Assembly (NCBI GenBank): GCA_016125585.1
Contig: WGLL01000005.1
Location: forward strand, 248,001-312,000
DNA: 64,000 nt
Origin: Caulobacter sp.
GTDB lineage: Bacteria > Pseudomonadota > Alphaproteobacteria > Caulobacterales > Caulobacteraceae
Reading direction: 5' to 3'
Numbering within the stretch: position 1 is the first letter of the stretch; the number at the start of each line of letters is the position of its first letter. Positions 41,658 through 50,659 of the stretch are shown here, one piece after another. The notes beneath the pieces were generated by a model, which saw only the letters and a list, made by a program, of their open reading frames with translations, was not told the DNA's origin and made no database searches. The position numbers were made by a program, and so were the translations under genes.

Positions 41658-42402
41658 GGACAAGGACATCCTCGTCACCGGCGGTTCGGGCGGGCTTGGC
41701 GCCCTGATCTGCCGCCAGCTCGTGGCCGAGGGCGCGCGCGTCACGGTGCTGGACCGGGTCGACTCCGCGGTTGCCGCCCAGACCCTCAAACATGACCTTG
41801 GCTCACCGTCCGGACTGGAGCTCGCTGTCGCGGACATCGCCCGTCGCGACTGGGACATCCTGGTCAATCTGGCCGGCATCCAGCACTTCGGGCCGTTCGA
41901 GGCCCAGGCGCCGGGGCATCTGTTCACCAGCTACATGGTCAATCTGGTTGCGCCGGCCCGCCTGACCCAGGCCGTCCTGCCGGCGATGAAGGCGAGGGGG
42001 CGCGGGCAGATCGTCAATGTCGGCTCGATCTTCGGCTCGATCAACTTCGCTCACTTTGTCACCTACTCCAGCGCCAAGGCCGGGTTGCGGGGGCTCAGCC
42101 AGGCGCTGCGGCGCGAGCTGTCGGGGACCGGGATCGATGTCACCTATGTGGCGCCCCGGGCCGTGCGCACCGCGCTCAATTCCGCCGCCGTGCTGGAGTT
42201 CGCCCGGTTGACCCACATGAACATGGACGAACCGGAGCAGATCGCCGCCCGCATTGTCGCGGCCATGCGGCAGCGCCGGCGCGACGTCTATCTAGGCTTC
42301 CCCGAAGCGCTGTTCGTTCGCCTCAACGCCCTTCTTCCCGGCCTCGTTGACCGGGCACTTTCGGCCAATGACCGCAGGGCCCGGGAGATGTTCGCCCGAT
42401 GA
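41647..42402 (+). CDS. Short-chain dehydrogenase/reductase of the same operon
   Basis: A 251-residue SDR. Residues 9-17 give the cofactor motif TGGSGGLGA, NLAGIQHFG is the NAG-type motif, and the catalytic Ser (NVGSIFGS), Tyr and Lys (YSSAKAGLRGLSQ) are all present. The C-terminal PEALFVRLNALLPGLVDRAL is hydrophobic, suggesting membrane contact or a lipid substrate. The start at 41647, inside the end of the diiron gene, is preceded by GGGAG. It most likely reduces or oxidises a carbonyl or alcohol made by the preceding enzymes. Confidence 0.88.
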   Translation: MSFRDKDILVTGGSGGLGALICRQLVAEGARVTVLDRVDSAVAAQTLKHDLGSPSGLELAVADIARRDWDILVNLAGIQHFGPFEAQAPGHLFTSYMVNLVAPARLTQAVLPAMKARGRGQIVNVGSIFGSINFAHFVTYSSAKAGLRGLSQALRRELSGTGIDVTYVAPRAVRTALNSAAVLEFARLTHMNMDEPEQIAARIVAAMRQRRRDVYLGFPEALFVRLNALLPGLVDRALSANDRRAREMFAR

Positions 42403-42422
42403 CCCGCCAAGGATCCAGACCC

Positions 42423-43085
42423 ATGAAACTTGTTTCCATCCTCGCCGCATTCGCCATCGGACTGGGCGCCGTTCCGGCCCTGGCGGCGGACCCCGGCTTT
42501 GACGCCCGCATCGAGTCGCTCGCCCGCAGCTGGGACCATGTGAACTTCGAAATCCCGGACAAGGGGGCCCGCGCCGCCGCCGCCGCGAAGCTGGCAGCGG
42601 ACGCCGACGGCCTCGCCCGGCAACATCCCGACCGGGCCGAGCCGCTGGTATGGGAGGCCATCGCCCTTTCGACCGAGGCCGGCGCCAAGGGCGGACTGGG
42701 CGGCCTGTCGCTGGCCAAGCAGGCCAAGGGGCTGCTCGAGAGGGCCGAACGGATCAACCCCCGGGCGCTCGGCGACGGGTCGGTCTATGTCAGTCTCGGC
42801 TCGCTCTACGCCCAGGTTCCCGGCTTTCCGGTCGGTTTCGGCGATGCGGACAAGGCGCGGGACTATCTGCGCAAGGGGCTCGCGGCCAATCCCTCGGGGA
42901 TCGACAGCAACTTCTTCTATGGCGACTTCCTGTTCCGCCAGGGTGATTGGGCCGGCGCCGTCAGGGCGTTGGAGAAATCCCTCGCCGCTCCGCCCCGTCC
43001 GGGTCGCGAGATCGCCGATCGCGGGCGACATGCCGAGGCGCGCGCCCTGCTCGCCCGGGCCCGGGCCAGGCTGACGGGGGGCTAG
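42423..43085 (+). CDS. Exported TPR-like protein closing the operon
   Basis: A 220-residue protein with a signal peptide (MKLVSILAAFAIGLGAVPAL). Helical repeats follow, such as AKQAKGLLERAERINPRALG, DADKARDYLRKGLAANPSGI and WAGAVRALEKSLAAP, of the TPR/TatT kind. The ATG at 42423 is preferred because AAGGA lies nine bases upstream and the signal begins there; another ATG at 42399 overlaps the SDR stop. It may scaffold or chaperone a product at the envelope. No catalytic motif is visible. Confidence 0.75.
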   Translation: MKLVSILAAFAIGLGAVPALAADPGFDARIESLARSWDHVNFEIPDKGARAAAAAKLAADADGLARQHPDRAEPLVWEAIALSTEAGAKGGLGGLSLAKQAKGLLERAERINPRALGDGSVYVSLGSLYAQVPGFPVGFGDADKARDYLRKGLAANPSGIDSNFFYGDFLFRQGDWAGAVRALEKSLAAPPRPGREIADRGRHAEARALLARARARLTGG

Positions 43086-43214
43086 ATCCCGGAGGCGGAG
43101 CCCGGCAGACCGGAGACGGCGGAGGATGGTCCCGCCGTTTCTTGATCCGGAAGCATCTCGTCGGCCTGTTCGCCAGCGGGACAAGACCGCTCGGGGACTT
43201 GACGCTGCAACTAA

Positions 43215-43231
43215 TGGCACTCATTGTGCCA
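43215..43231 (+). promoter_or_regulatory. TGGCAC-N5-GTGCCA dyad upstream of the sulfatase
   Basis: A 17-base element with perfect 6-bp arms, 48 bases before the sulfatase start, in an AT-richer patch. It can be read as an operator, or as a sigma-54 -24/-12 element, since GG-N10-GC spacing is present (TGGCAC then TGCC). The sequence does not decide between these. Confidence 0.4.
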
Positions 43232-43278
43232 ATTAATTGACAAGCGGCCCGCAGGGGCCCTGCAGCGGGGGAGCCGGG

Positions 43279-44937
43279 ATGTTGAAGAAGATTCTCATCG
43301 GCCTGCTGGTCGTTGTGGTGGGCGTCGGCGCGCTGGCCTACTTCAACCGCAAGAGCATCATCCTGTTCGCGGTAACCCGCGTGAACCGCATGGATGTGGG
43401 ACCCAATCATCCGGTCGTCTGGCAACAGGGACCGGCCACGCCGGAGCGGCCCCTCAACCAGCGGCCGCCCAACATCATCTTCATCCTCGCCGACGACCTC
43501 GGCTACAACGACATCTCGACCTTTGGCGGCGGAGTCGCCGGCGGCCGGGTCAAGACGCCGAACATCGACCGGCTGGCCGCCCGCAGCGCCGTCTACACCC
43601 AGGCCTATTCCGGCACCGCCACCTGCGCCCCGTCGCGGGCCATGCTGATGACCGGCCGCTACCCGACCCGCACCGGCTTTGAATTTACCCCGACCCCGCC
43701 GCGCATGGGCAAGCTGGTGACCATGTTCTCCAACCAGCCCGGCTCGGCCCGGCCGCCGGTGATCTGGCACGAGGATCGCGAGGCGGAACTCCCCGACTTC
43801 GCCGGCCAGGGCCTGCCCGGTTCCGAGGTGACGGTCGCCGAGATGCTGAAAGGCGCCGGCTACCACACCGTCCACATTGGCAAGTGGCACCTGGGCGGCG
43901 GCAAGGAGTTCGGGGCCAACGCCCAGGGCTTTGATGAAAGCCTGCTGATGGCCAATGGCCTGTATCTGCCGGCCGGAGACCCGCGTGGCGTCGAGGCCCG
44001 CCTGGACTTCGATCCGATCGACAAGTTCCTCTGGGCGCGCATGCAGTTCGCCGCCTCCTTCAATGACGGCCCCTATTTCGAACCGGGCGGCTATCTCACC
44101 GACTGGTGGACCGACGAGTCGCTGAAGGTCATCGAGGCCAACCGCAACCGGCCCTTCTTCCTCTATCTGGCCCATTGGGGCGTGCACTCGCCGCTGCAGG
44201 CGACCAAGGAAGACTATGAGGCGGTCGGCGACATCAAGCCCCATCGCCTGCGGGTCTATGCGGCGATGATCCGGGCGCTGGACCGCAGCGTCGGCCGCAT
44301 CCAGGACAAGCTCGAGCAGGAAGGCCTGGCCGACAACACCATTATCGTCTTCTCCAGTGACAACGGCGGGGCCGGCTACATCGGTCTGCCGGAGATCAAC
44401 CAGCCCTACCGCGGCTGGAAGATGACCCTGTTCGAGGGCGGCGTGCGGGTGCCGATGTTCGTCAGCTGGCCGGGCCACATCAAGCCGGGCCAGCAGATCA
44501 GCTGGCCGGTCAGCCACATCGACCTGATGCCGACCCTGGCGTCGATGGCCGGAACCACGACACCCAAGGGCGTGATCATCGACGGCGTCGATATCTCGCC
44601 CCTGGCCACCGGCAAGGGCCAGCGCCCCGCCGACCGTCCGATCTTCTGGCAGAGCGCCTACTACAAGTCGGTGCTGGCGGGCGGCTGGAAGCTGCAGGTC
44701 AGCGACCGGCCGAAGGAAACCTGGCTCTACGACCTGACCGCCGATCCCACGGAGCGGAACAATCTGGCGAAGGCCCGGCCCGACAAGGTCGCCGAAATGC
44801 GGATGCTGCTCGACGCCCATCAGGTCGGCGCCCGCAAACCGCTCTATCCCTTCGTCACCGAGGGTGCGATCGCGGTCGACAAGACGGCGGCCGACGAATT
44901 CAAGCCCGGCGACGAATACGTCTACTGGCCTAACTGA
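43279..44937 (+). CDS. Arylsulfatase-family sulfatase
   Basis: A 552-residue type I sulfatase anchored or exported by an N-terminal hydrophobic helix (MLKKILIGLLVVVVGVGALAY). Metal-binding IIFILADDLGYND (residues about 70-82) and the CAPSR sulfatase signature, whose Cys is converted to formylglycine, are present, along with YHTVHIGKWHLGG and SSDNGGAG. It hydrolyses sulfate esters in the periplasm. Sulfated sugars or aryl sulfates are possible substrates. The ATG at 43279 follows GGGGGAGCCGGG. No maturase gene is in the window. Confidence 0.92.
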   Translation: MLKKILIGLLVVVVGVGALAYFNRKSIILFAVTRVNRMDVGPNHPVVWQQGPATPERPLNQRPPNIIFILADDLGYNDISTFGGGVAGGRVKTPNIDRLAARSAVYTQAYSGTATCAPSRAMLMTGRYPTRTGFEFTPTPPRMGKLVTMFSNQPGSARPPVIWHEDREAELPDFAGQGLPGSEVTVAEMLKGAGYHTVHIGKWHLGGGKEFGANAQGFDESLLMANGLYLPAGDPRGVEARLDFDPIDKFLWARMQFAASFNDGPYFEPGGYLTDWWTDESLKVIEANRNRPFFLYLAHWGVHSPLQATKEDYEAVGDIKPHRLRVYAAMIRALDRSVGRIQDKLEQEGLADNTIIVFSSDNGGAGYIGLPEINQPYRGWKMTLFEGGVRVPMFVSWPGHIKPGQQISWPVSHIDLMPTLASMAGTTTPKGVIIDGVDISPLATGKGQRPADRPIFWQSAYYKSVLAGGWKLQVSDRPKETWLYDLTADPTERNNLAKARPDKVAEMRMLLDAHQVGARKPLYPFVTEGAIAVDKTAADEFKPGDEYVYWPN

Positions 44938-44956
44938 GCCGGTCCGTTACACCCGA

Positions 44957-45095
44957 CCGTCATCCTGGGCCTTGTGCCCAGGACCCATCGGTCGGCTCGC
45001 GCTGGCGGTCCTCGGCGGCCCAGACCTCGCATCGCCTCGTCAGCCGTGGGTGGACGCCCAATGATGGGTCCTGGGCACAAGGCCCAGGATGACGG
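44957..45095. repeat. Dispersed inverted-repeat element, copy 2
   Basis: Perfectly complementary 32-base arms (44957-44988 and 45064-45095) surround about 75 bases. The arms share CCGTCATCCTGGGC and GTGCCCAGGA with copy 1 at 22416-22564, differing by two bases in the loop of the inner hairpin. The element lies between the convergent sulfatase and amidohydrolase genes and could serve as a terminator for both. Confidence 0.87.
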
Positions 45096-45101
45096 CGCTT
45101 T

Positions 45102-46841
45102 CTATTCCGCGGCCATGGCCACATCGGCCATCTGGCGACCACGGATCAGCTTGCCGGGCATCTCGCCGGTCGCCTCGCCGTTCTCGTAGGTGACCACGCC
45201 GCTGACGATGGTCGCGACATAGCCCCGGGCCTTCTGGATCATCCGTCGGCCGTCAGCGGGCAGGTCGAAGACCATCTCAGGGGCCTCGATGGCCAGATTG
45301 TCGAAGTCGATGACATTGACGTCCGCCTTCATGCCGACGGCCAGCACGCCGCGGTCGTTCAGGCCATAGAGACGGGCGGTGTCGCGGGTCTGCATCGACA
45401 CCACCTTCTCCAGCGGCAGGCGCGGCCCGCGGCTGCGGTCGCGCACCCAGTGGGTCAGCATATAGGTGGGGAAGCTGGCGTCGCAGATGACGCCGCAGTG
45501 GGCCCCGCCGTCCGACAGGCTCAGCACCGTGTTGGCGTCATGCATCATCGCGTGAATGTGGTCGAAGCTGAACTCGGTGTAGTTCAGCAGCGGCAGATAG
45601 ATGTACCCCCGCCCATCATTCTCCATCAGCATGTCGTAGACGACCGCATCCGGCGACTGTCCGCTGGCCCTGGCGATGGCGGCGATGGAATCGCTGGCGC
45701 GGGGCTCGTAGTCGAGGCCGCCGTCCGGCTGGACCAGACGGAACATCCGGTCGAAACCCTGGGTCATGATCGCGCCCAGCGGCCCCATCTTCTTGCTGGG
45801 ATCGGCCAGGATCGCGGCCCGCACCGCCGGGTTCTTCAGCTTCTCCAGCCGCGCCTCGAAGGGCAGGGCGGCGATGTCGCGATAGGTCTGGCGACCGATG
45901 AAGGGGTGGATGGTGCTGCGCCAGCCCAGCACCAGGCCGGTCGGCCGGCAGGCGATCTGGGCGGCGATGCTGGCGCCCTGCTGGTTCGCCTCGGCGGTCA
46001 GCTTCAGCAGGTTTTTCCAGTTGTCGGGATTCATCGGCGACTGCAGCAGGCTGTAGGTCACCGTCACCCCGGTGCCCATCGACATGGCCCGCATCCATTC
46101 GAACTCGACCTCGGCCGGGGCCATGTCCGAGGACATCTCGAACACCCCGGGGCCGACCGCTGCCACCGCCTTGCCGATGGCCAGCAGTTCGTCCGCCGCG
46201 GCGGTTGTTCCCGGCATCACCTGACCGTCCTTGGTCGTGTGGACCACGGTCCGGGAGGTGGAAAACCCGAGCGCCCCAGCCTCCATGGCCTCGGTGACGA
46301 TCTGCGCCATGGCGGCGATGTCCTCAGGCGTCGCGTCTTCATTGCGCGCGCCCCGGTCGCCCATGACATAGGCCCGGATGGCGCTGTGCGGCGCCTGGGT
46401 GGCCACGTCCAGAACTCGGGCCTGGCCGTCCAGGCTGTCGAGATACTCGGGGAAGGTTTCCCAGTCCCAGGTGATCCCTTCGGCCAGGGCGGAGCCGGGA
46501 ATATCCTCGACCCCCTCCATCAGCTCGATCAGCCAGTCATGCCGGTCCCGCTTCACCGGGGCGAAGCCGACGCCGCAATTGCCCATGATCGCCGTGGTCA
46601 CCCCGTGCCAGCTCGATGGCGACAGATAGGGATCCCAGGTCACCTGGCCGTCGTAGTGGGTGTGGATGTCGACCCAGCCCGGCGTCACGATCCGCCCCGC
46701 CGCATCAATCTCGCGACGGCCCTTCTGCGGGACCGCGCCGATGGCGGTGATCCGGCCGCCGTCGATGGCGATGTCTGCGGTGAAGGCCGGGGTCTCGTCG
46801 CCGTCGACCACGCGGCCGTGGCGGATAACCAGATCGTGCAT
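45102..46841 (-). CDS. Amidohydrolase, N-acyl-D-amino-acid deacylase-like
   Basis: A 579-residue metal-dependent amidohydrolase. The N-terminal DLVIRHGRVVDGDETPAFTA is followed by the metal motif VDIHTHYDGQVTWDP (about 62-76). GNCGVGFAPVKRDRHDWLIE, HIHAMMHDANTVLSLSDGGA (catalytic Asp) and the C-terminal GMKADVNVIDFD are in the expected order for the D-aminoacylase family. The exact amide or ester substrate is unknown. The start at 46841 follows GGGAGAG and begins the fold; the frame extends to 46907. Its stop lies 6 bases from repeat copy 2. Confidence 0.88.
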   Translation of the reverse strand: MHDLVIRHGRVVDGDETPAFTADIAIDGGRITAIGAVPQKGRREIDAAGRIVTPGWVDIHTHYDGQVTWDPYLSPSSWHGVTTAIMGNCGVGFAPVKRDRHDWLIELMEGVEDIPGSALAEGITWDWETFPEYLDSLDGQARVLDVATQAPHSAIRAYVMGDRGARNEDATPEDIAAMAQIVTEAMEAGALGFSTSRTVVHTTKDGQVMPGTTAAADELLAIGKAVAAVGPGVFEMSSDMAPAEVEFEWMRAMSMGTGVTVTYSLLQSPMNPDNWKNLLKLTAEANQQGASIAAQIACRPTGLVLGWRSTIHPFIGRQTYRDIAALPFEARLEKLKNPAVRAAILADPSKKMGPLGAIMTQGFDRMFRLVQPDGGLDYEPRASDSIAAIARASGQSPDAVVYDMLMENDGRGYIYLPLLNYTEFSFDHIHAMMHDANTVLSLSDGGAHCGVICDASFPTYMLTHWVRDRSRGPRLPLEKVVSMQTRDTARLYGLNDRGVLAVGMKADVNVIDFDNLAIEAPEMVFDLPADGRRMIQKARGYVATIVSGVVTYENGEATGEMPGKLIRGRQMADVAMAAE

Positions 46842-46978
46842 CGCTTCTCTCCCGAGGCGTCTTCCGCCGCCAGCCAAGGCGATACCCGAGACGCTTTTCG
46901 AGACCATGATGGACCAGCCTTCCGCGCACGGAAAGTATGACCCTAGGGCAGGGCGCGCGGTCGCGGCGGAGGCGCGGG

Positions 46979-47446
46979 CTACTGGGCGGTCACCGTGCCC
47001 CTGGCCAGATTGATCCGCACCGCAGCCGTCCCCGGAACCGTGCGGGCGCCGTCGCCGTCGGCCGGAAAGACGGCGTAGCGGAAGCTGAGCAGCAGTCCCC
47101 TGGCCGGATCGTAGCGGCTGTTGATGGAGGCGGCGTCGATGCCGGCGAAGCCGCTGGTCCCGGTGTCGCTGACCAGTTTGCAGACCATGCCGCCGGGCTC
47201 GTCCTCGGGCTCGTTATAGAAGAGGATCAGCAGATGGGCGCTGCAGCAGGCCGGCTCCCCGCCGGTGTCCAGCACCGCCACCCGGACCTGTCCATTGTAG
47301 AACGTCCGGCTGTTCTCTTCCCAGGGAACGACAATGTTGGCGGCGCTGTCGGTGTAGCCGTCACAGTCCCGGACCGTCGCGGCCAGGCCCGGAGAGGCGA
47401 GGGCGGCGGTGCCGACCAGGGCGGCTGCAGCGAGGGTCGTGCGCAT
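46979..47446 (-). CDS. Exported hypothetical protein, 155 aa
   Basis: A signal peptide (MRTTLAAAALVGTAALASPG, cut near ALAA) precedes a mature domain of about 130 residues. It has cysteines at CDGYTD, ACCSAH and VCKLV that could form disulfides in the periplasm. The remainder is beta-rich (NGQVRVAVLDTGGEP, LLLSFRYAVFPADGDG). No family is recognised. GGAG lies ten bases before the ATG at 47446. It diverges from the CoA-transferase gene, and its stop is 138 bases from the amidohydrolase start. Confidence 0.65.
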   Translation of the reverse strand: MRTTLAAAALVGTAALASPGLAATVRDCDGYTDSAANIVVPWEENSRTFYNGQVRVAVLDTGGEPACCSAHLLILFYNEPEDEPGGMVCKLVSDTGTSGFAGIDAASINSRYDPARGLLLSFRYAVFPADGDGARTVPGTAAVRINLARGTVTAQ

Positions 47447-47611
47447 GGCAATGGCTCCGGCGGGCGAGGTTGAGATCCCCATAGTCGTCGAACCTCGCCG
47501 AAAGGAAACCCCGAGCGACGGCAAACAGGCGTTTGACTCGCCGAAGGGGAATCCCCTCTATTTGCCGGCAAGGACGCCGGACAGACGGGCGACCGGCTCA
47601 GGGAGTGAATC

Positions 47612-48793
47612 ATGGTGGATGTGGCGGAACGCGCAGGGCCGCTGGCCGGAGTTCGGATCATCGACCTGACCCAGTTTGTGCTGGGGCCTTATGCGACCCA
47701 AACCATGGGCGACCTCGGGGCCGATGTGATCAAGATCGAGGAGCCCTCCGGCGAGCGTCAGCGCACCGCCGGCAAGGCGCCGGTGTCAAAGGACATGGGG
47801 CCGGCCTTTCTGGCCTTCAATCGCAACAAGCGCTCCGTGGTCCTCGACCTGAAGACCGACGAGGGCAAGGACGCCCTGCGCAAGCTGATCACCACCGGCG
47901 ACATCTTCATCCACAACATGCGGCCCTCGGCCGTGGCCCGGCTGGGCTTCTCCTATGAGGCGGTCAAGGCGATCAAGCCGGACATCGTCTATGTCGAGGC
48001 CATGGGCTACGACGACGCCGGTCCCTACGCCGGCCTCCAGGCCTTCGACGACCTGATCCAGTCCGCCGCCGGCGCCTGCGGCCTCGGCCAGCTTGTCGAT
48101 CCGGAGGCCGAGTTCCGCCCTCTGCCGTCCCTGCTGGCCGACAAGACCTGCGGCCTCTTCGCCGTGATCGCCACGCTGGCGGCCCTGCGCCACAAGGAAA
48201 AGACCGGCGAGGGCCAGTATGTCGCCGTGCCGATGCTGGAGACCTTCACCGGCTACATGATGGCCGAGCACCTCTATGGCGAGACCTTCGTCCCCCCGAC
48301 CGGCAAGTTCGGCCACACCACCACCATCACCCCCCACCGCAAGCCCTTCCGGACCAAGGACGGCTATCTGACCGTCATGCCGGCCAACGCCACCCAGTCG
48401 GCCCGGTTCATGGAGCTTGGCGGCCTGCCCGGCGCCTACGAGAGCGAGCGCTTCACCTCAAAAACCAGCGGCAGGGAGAAGGTCGCCGAATACTACGCCA
48501 TGATGGCCGAGGCGGCGCTCGCCTACACCTCCGACGAATGGATGGCCATCGGCAAGGAGCACTCCATCCCGGTCATGCGGGCCAACGCCCCCACGGACAT
48601 TTTCGAGGACGAACAGCTCAAACAGACCCTGTTCGAGGAGCGGGAGCTGGCGGGCGAGGGCGTCTATCGCGCCATGAAACCGGGCCTGCGCTTCTCGACC
48701 ACCCCGGCCGCCATCCATCGCGACCCGCCCCGTCTCGGCCAGCACACCGATGAGGTGCTGGCCGAGATCGCCGCCATGGGGTCAGGACGCTAG
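47612..48793 (+). CDS. CaiB/BaiF family (class III) CoA transferase
   Basis: A 393-residue enzyme that moves CoA between carboxylic acids. RIIDLTQFVLGPYATQTMGD near the N terminus, GADVIKIEEPSGERQR, and the catalytic Asp in AFDDLIQSAAGACGLGQL are family features, with the C-terminal LGQHTDEVLAEIA segment. GGGAG precedes the ATG. The monooxygenase, acyl-CoA dehydrogenase and hydrolases nearby suggest it activates a catabolic intermediate. Its stop overlaps that of the convergent hydrolase in CTAG. Confidence 0.93.
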   Translation: MVDVAERAGPLAGVRIIDLTQFVLGPYATQTMGDLGADVIKIEEPSGERQRTAGKAPVSKDMGPAFLAFNRNKRSVVLDLKTDEGKDALRKLITTGDIFIHNMRPSAVARLGFSYEAVKAIKPDIVYVEAMGYDDAGPYAGLQAFDDLIQSAAGACGLGQLVDPEAEFRPLPSLLADKTCGLFAVIATLAALRHKEKTGEGQYVAVPMLETFTGYMMAEHLYGETFVPPTGKFGHTTTITPHRKPFRTKDGYLTVMPANATQSARFMELGGLPGAYESERFTSKTSGREKVAEYYAMMAEAALAYTSDEWMAIGKEHSIPVMRANAPTDIFEDEQLKQTLFEERELAGEGVYRAMKPGLRFSTTPAAIHRDPPRLGQHTDEVLAEIAAMGSGR

Positions 48794-49674
48794 CGGGTCG
48801 GGACTCCGCCAAGAAAATCCAGCACGGCGGCGGCCACCTGCTCCGGCGCGTCGTGGGGCGACCAATGTCCCGCCTCCGGCAGCAGGCAAAATCGTCCATC
48901 GGCGCAGAGCTCCAGGCTCGACCTGGCAAGCTCCACCCCGGCGAAGTCGTCCTGCTCCCCCCAGACAATCAGGGTCGGCGGTGTCAGACTTCCGGGCGCG
49001 GGGATCGGCAGGTCCTGCAGGAAAAGCGCGCGATACCAGTTGATCATGCCGGTCAGGGCGCCTGGCTGTGACCAAGCCTCGCGATACCGCTCCAGGATTG
49101 ACGGTGCATAGGCCTCAGGACGTTTGGCGCTGTCGAAAGCGGCGGCGAGCGCCCGCCGCCGGCCCACACCGAGGATCAGTTCCGGCAGCAACGGCAGCCT
49201 GAACAGCCGGACATAGCGACTCTTGCGACGTTGCTCGGGATCTTCGTCCATTCCGCGTCGCCAGATCGCCGGATGAGGGGCGTTCATGACAACCAGACGA
49301 TCAATCCGTCCCGCATGCCGGGTCGCCAGCCACCAGGCCACGGCTGCTCCCCAGTCATGTCCGATCACACTGAACCGCGTCTTGCCGGCCAGATTGGCAA
49401 GGGCGAGGACGTCCGCCGCCAACAGATCGAGGACGTAGTTCCGCGCGCCCTTTGGTTTGTCGCTCAGATTGTAGCCCCGCTGGTCCGGCGCAATGACCCG
49501 GTAGCCGGCGTCGGCCAGGACCGGAATCAATGCGCGCCACTCGAACCAGAATTCCGGAAACCCGTGCAGCAGGATCACCAACGGACCGTCCGCAGGACCC
49601 GCGTCCGCCAGATGCATGTCTAGGCCGTTGACCTGACGAATCCTCAGCGTGACAGGCCATGACCTGCTCTCCAT
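48790..49674 (-). CDS. Alpha/beta hydrolase, epoxide hydrolase-like
   Basis: A 294-residue hydrolase. ILLHGFPEFWFEWRALIPVL is the HGxP oxyanion motif, and the nucleophile elbow VIGHDWGAAVAWWLA carries Asp in the Ser position, as in epoxide hydrolases and haloalkane dehalogenases. EAGHWSPHDAPEQV holds the His. The cap domain contains INWYRALFLQDLP; its Tyr may protonate an epoxide oxygen. The aspartate nucleophile rules out a simple serine esterase. It is upstream of nothing in its own direction within 100 bases and converges on the CoA transferase. Confidence 0.88.
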   Translation of the reverse strand: MESRSWPVTLRIRQVNGLDMHLADAGPADGPLVILLHGFPEFWFEWRALIPVLADAGYRVIAPDQRGYNLSDKPKGARNYVLDLLAADVLALANLAGKTRFSVIGHDWGAAVAWWLATRHAGRIDRLVVMNAPHPAIWRRGMDEDPEQRRKSRYVRLFRLPLLPELILGVGRRRALAAAFDSAKRPEAYAPSILERYREAWSQPGALTGMINWYRALFLQDLPIPAPGSLTPPTLIVWGEQDDFAGVELARSSLELCADGRFCLLPEAGHWSPHDAPEQVAAAVLDFLGGVPTR

Positions 49675-49705
49675 CGTCTCGTCCTCGCCGCCGTCCAGGC
49701 GGTCC

Positions 49706-50629
49706 TCAGGCTTGTTGGTCCGCCTCAGCGTAGCCGGCGTAACTGTCCTTCAGGGTGGCGTGGTTGAGCAGCATCTCGGCGACCTGCGTCTCGCCGGCGG
49801 CGTCAAAGATCCTGGTCCGCACCCAGTAGGACTCTGTGCGCTTGCTCTGGGCCAGGGCGGCGATCTCGCGGCGGATCAGATAGGTCTCGCCGACGAACAG
49901 CGGACCCTTGATCATGCGGATCTCCTGATCGGCGAACAGGCCCACGGCCGGGCCTTTCACCGGGAATTTCGCCGCATGGCTGGAATATTCGGCCAGCACG
50001 CTGACCATCTCCAGCGGAATGATCGCCCTGCCCCAGGGCGAGGCGGCGCCATCGCTGTACCAGGGCGAGTTTTCGGTGATCACCGCCAGCTTCTGGTTCA
50101 GGGAGAAGGGATAGAGCTTGCCCATGTTCTGGTCCGGCTCCATCCGCACCAGTTCGTCCTCCGCCCCCTTCATCCCGACCTGCAGGTCGGCCAGGATCAG
50201 CAGCTCGCCGGCCGGCCTGAGCGCCGCCATCCTGCCTTCCAGCAGGGTCTCGCCATGGTCAGGTCCAAGGCTGGCGCTGGCTTCCAGCACCGGGGTGCCG
50301 TCGGCCTTCTCGGCCCAGACGCGGGTGCGGGTCGCGCCCGCCGCCGGCATCTCGGCGAAGGCCCGAACCTCTTCGCCCTCGACGACCATGTTCAGATAGT
50401 GGGACGATATGCAGCCGCGCTCGTACCAGGCCTGACCCCAGATCTTTTCCAGCAGCGGCGGGAACAGGCTGAAGTGGGTCGGTCCCTCGATCGGCCCGGC
50501 GCGGAATCCCAGCTTCTCGGCCATGGCGTCATCATGGATCGAGCTGTGGCCGCCGTATTCCTGATCGGCCAGCATCTGGCGGGGTGCCCGCAGCGGGCCG
50601 CTGAGAACGAGGGGGGTGTCAAAGCTCAT
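49706..50629 (-). CDS. Double-hotdog-like protein (MaoC/dehydratase-type), 307 aa
   Basis: A 307-residue protein with GGHSSIHDDAMAEKLGFRAG PIEGPTHFSLFPPLL-type segments near residues 26-60 and an internal ELVRMEPDQNMGKLYPFSLN. The GxxIEGPTHFS stretch resembles the dehydratase/hydratase hotdog of MaoC-like proteins, and the length suits two hotdogs. I cannot see a clear catalytic Asp/His pair, so it may bind or hydrate an enoyl-CoA. A GST follows 30 bases upstream in the same direction. Confidence 0.65.
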   Translation of the reverse strand: MSFDTPLVLSGPLRAPRQMLADQEYGGHSSIHDDAMAEKLGFRAGPIEGPTHFSLFPPLLEKIWGQAWYERGCISSHYLNMVVEGEEVRAFAEMPAAGATRTRVWAEKADGTPVLEASASLGPDHGETLLEGRMAALRPAGELLILADLQVGMKGAEDELVRMEPDQNMGKLYPFSLNQKLAVITENSPWYSDGAASPWGRAIIPLEMVSVLAEYSSHAAKFPVKGPAVGLFADQEIRMIKGPLFVGETYLIRREIAALAQSKRTESYWVRTRIFDAAGETQVAEMLLNHATLKDSYAGYAEADQQA

Positions 50630-50659
50630 GTCGAAGTCCCTGGGATGCGAAGGTGGGGT

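Noticed and set aside
42961..44820. A 619-residue open frame antisense to the sulfatase
   Set aside because: Shadow composition with no domain pattern; the sulfatase frame is intact and has the CAPSR signature.
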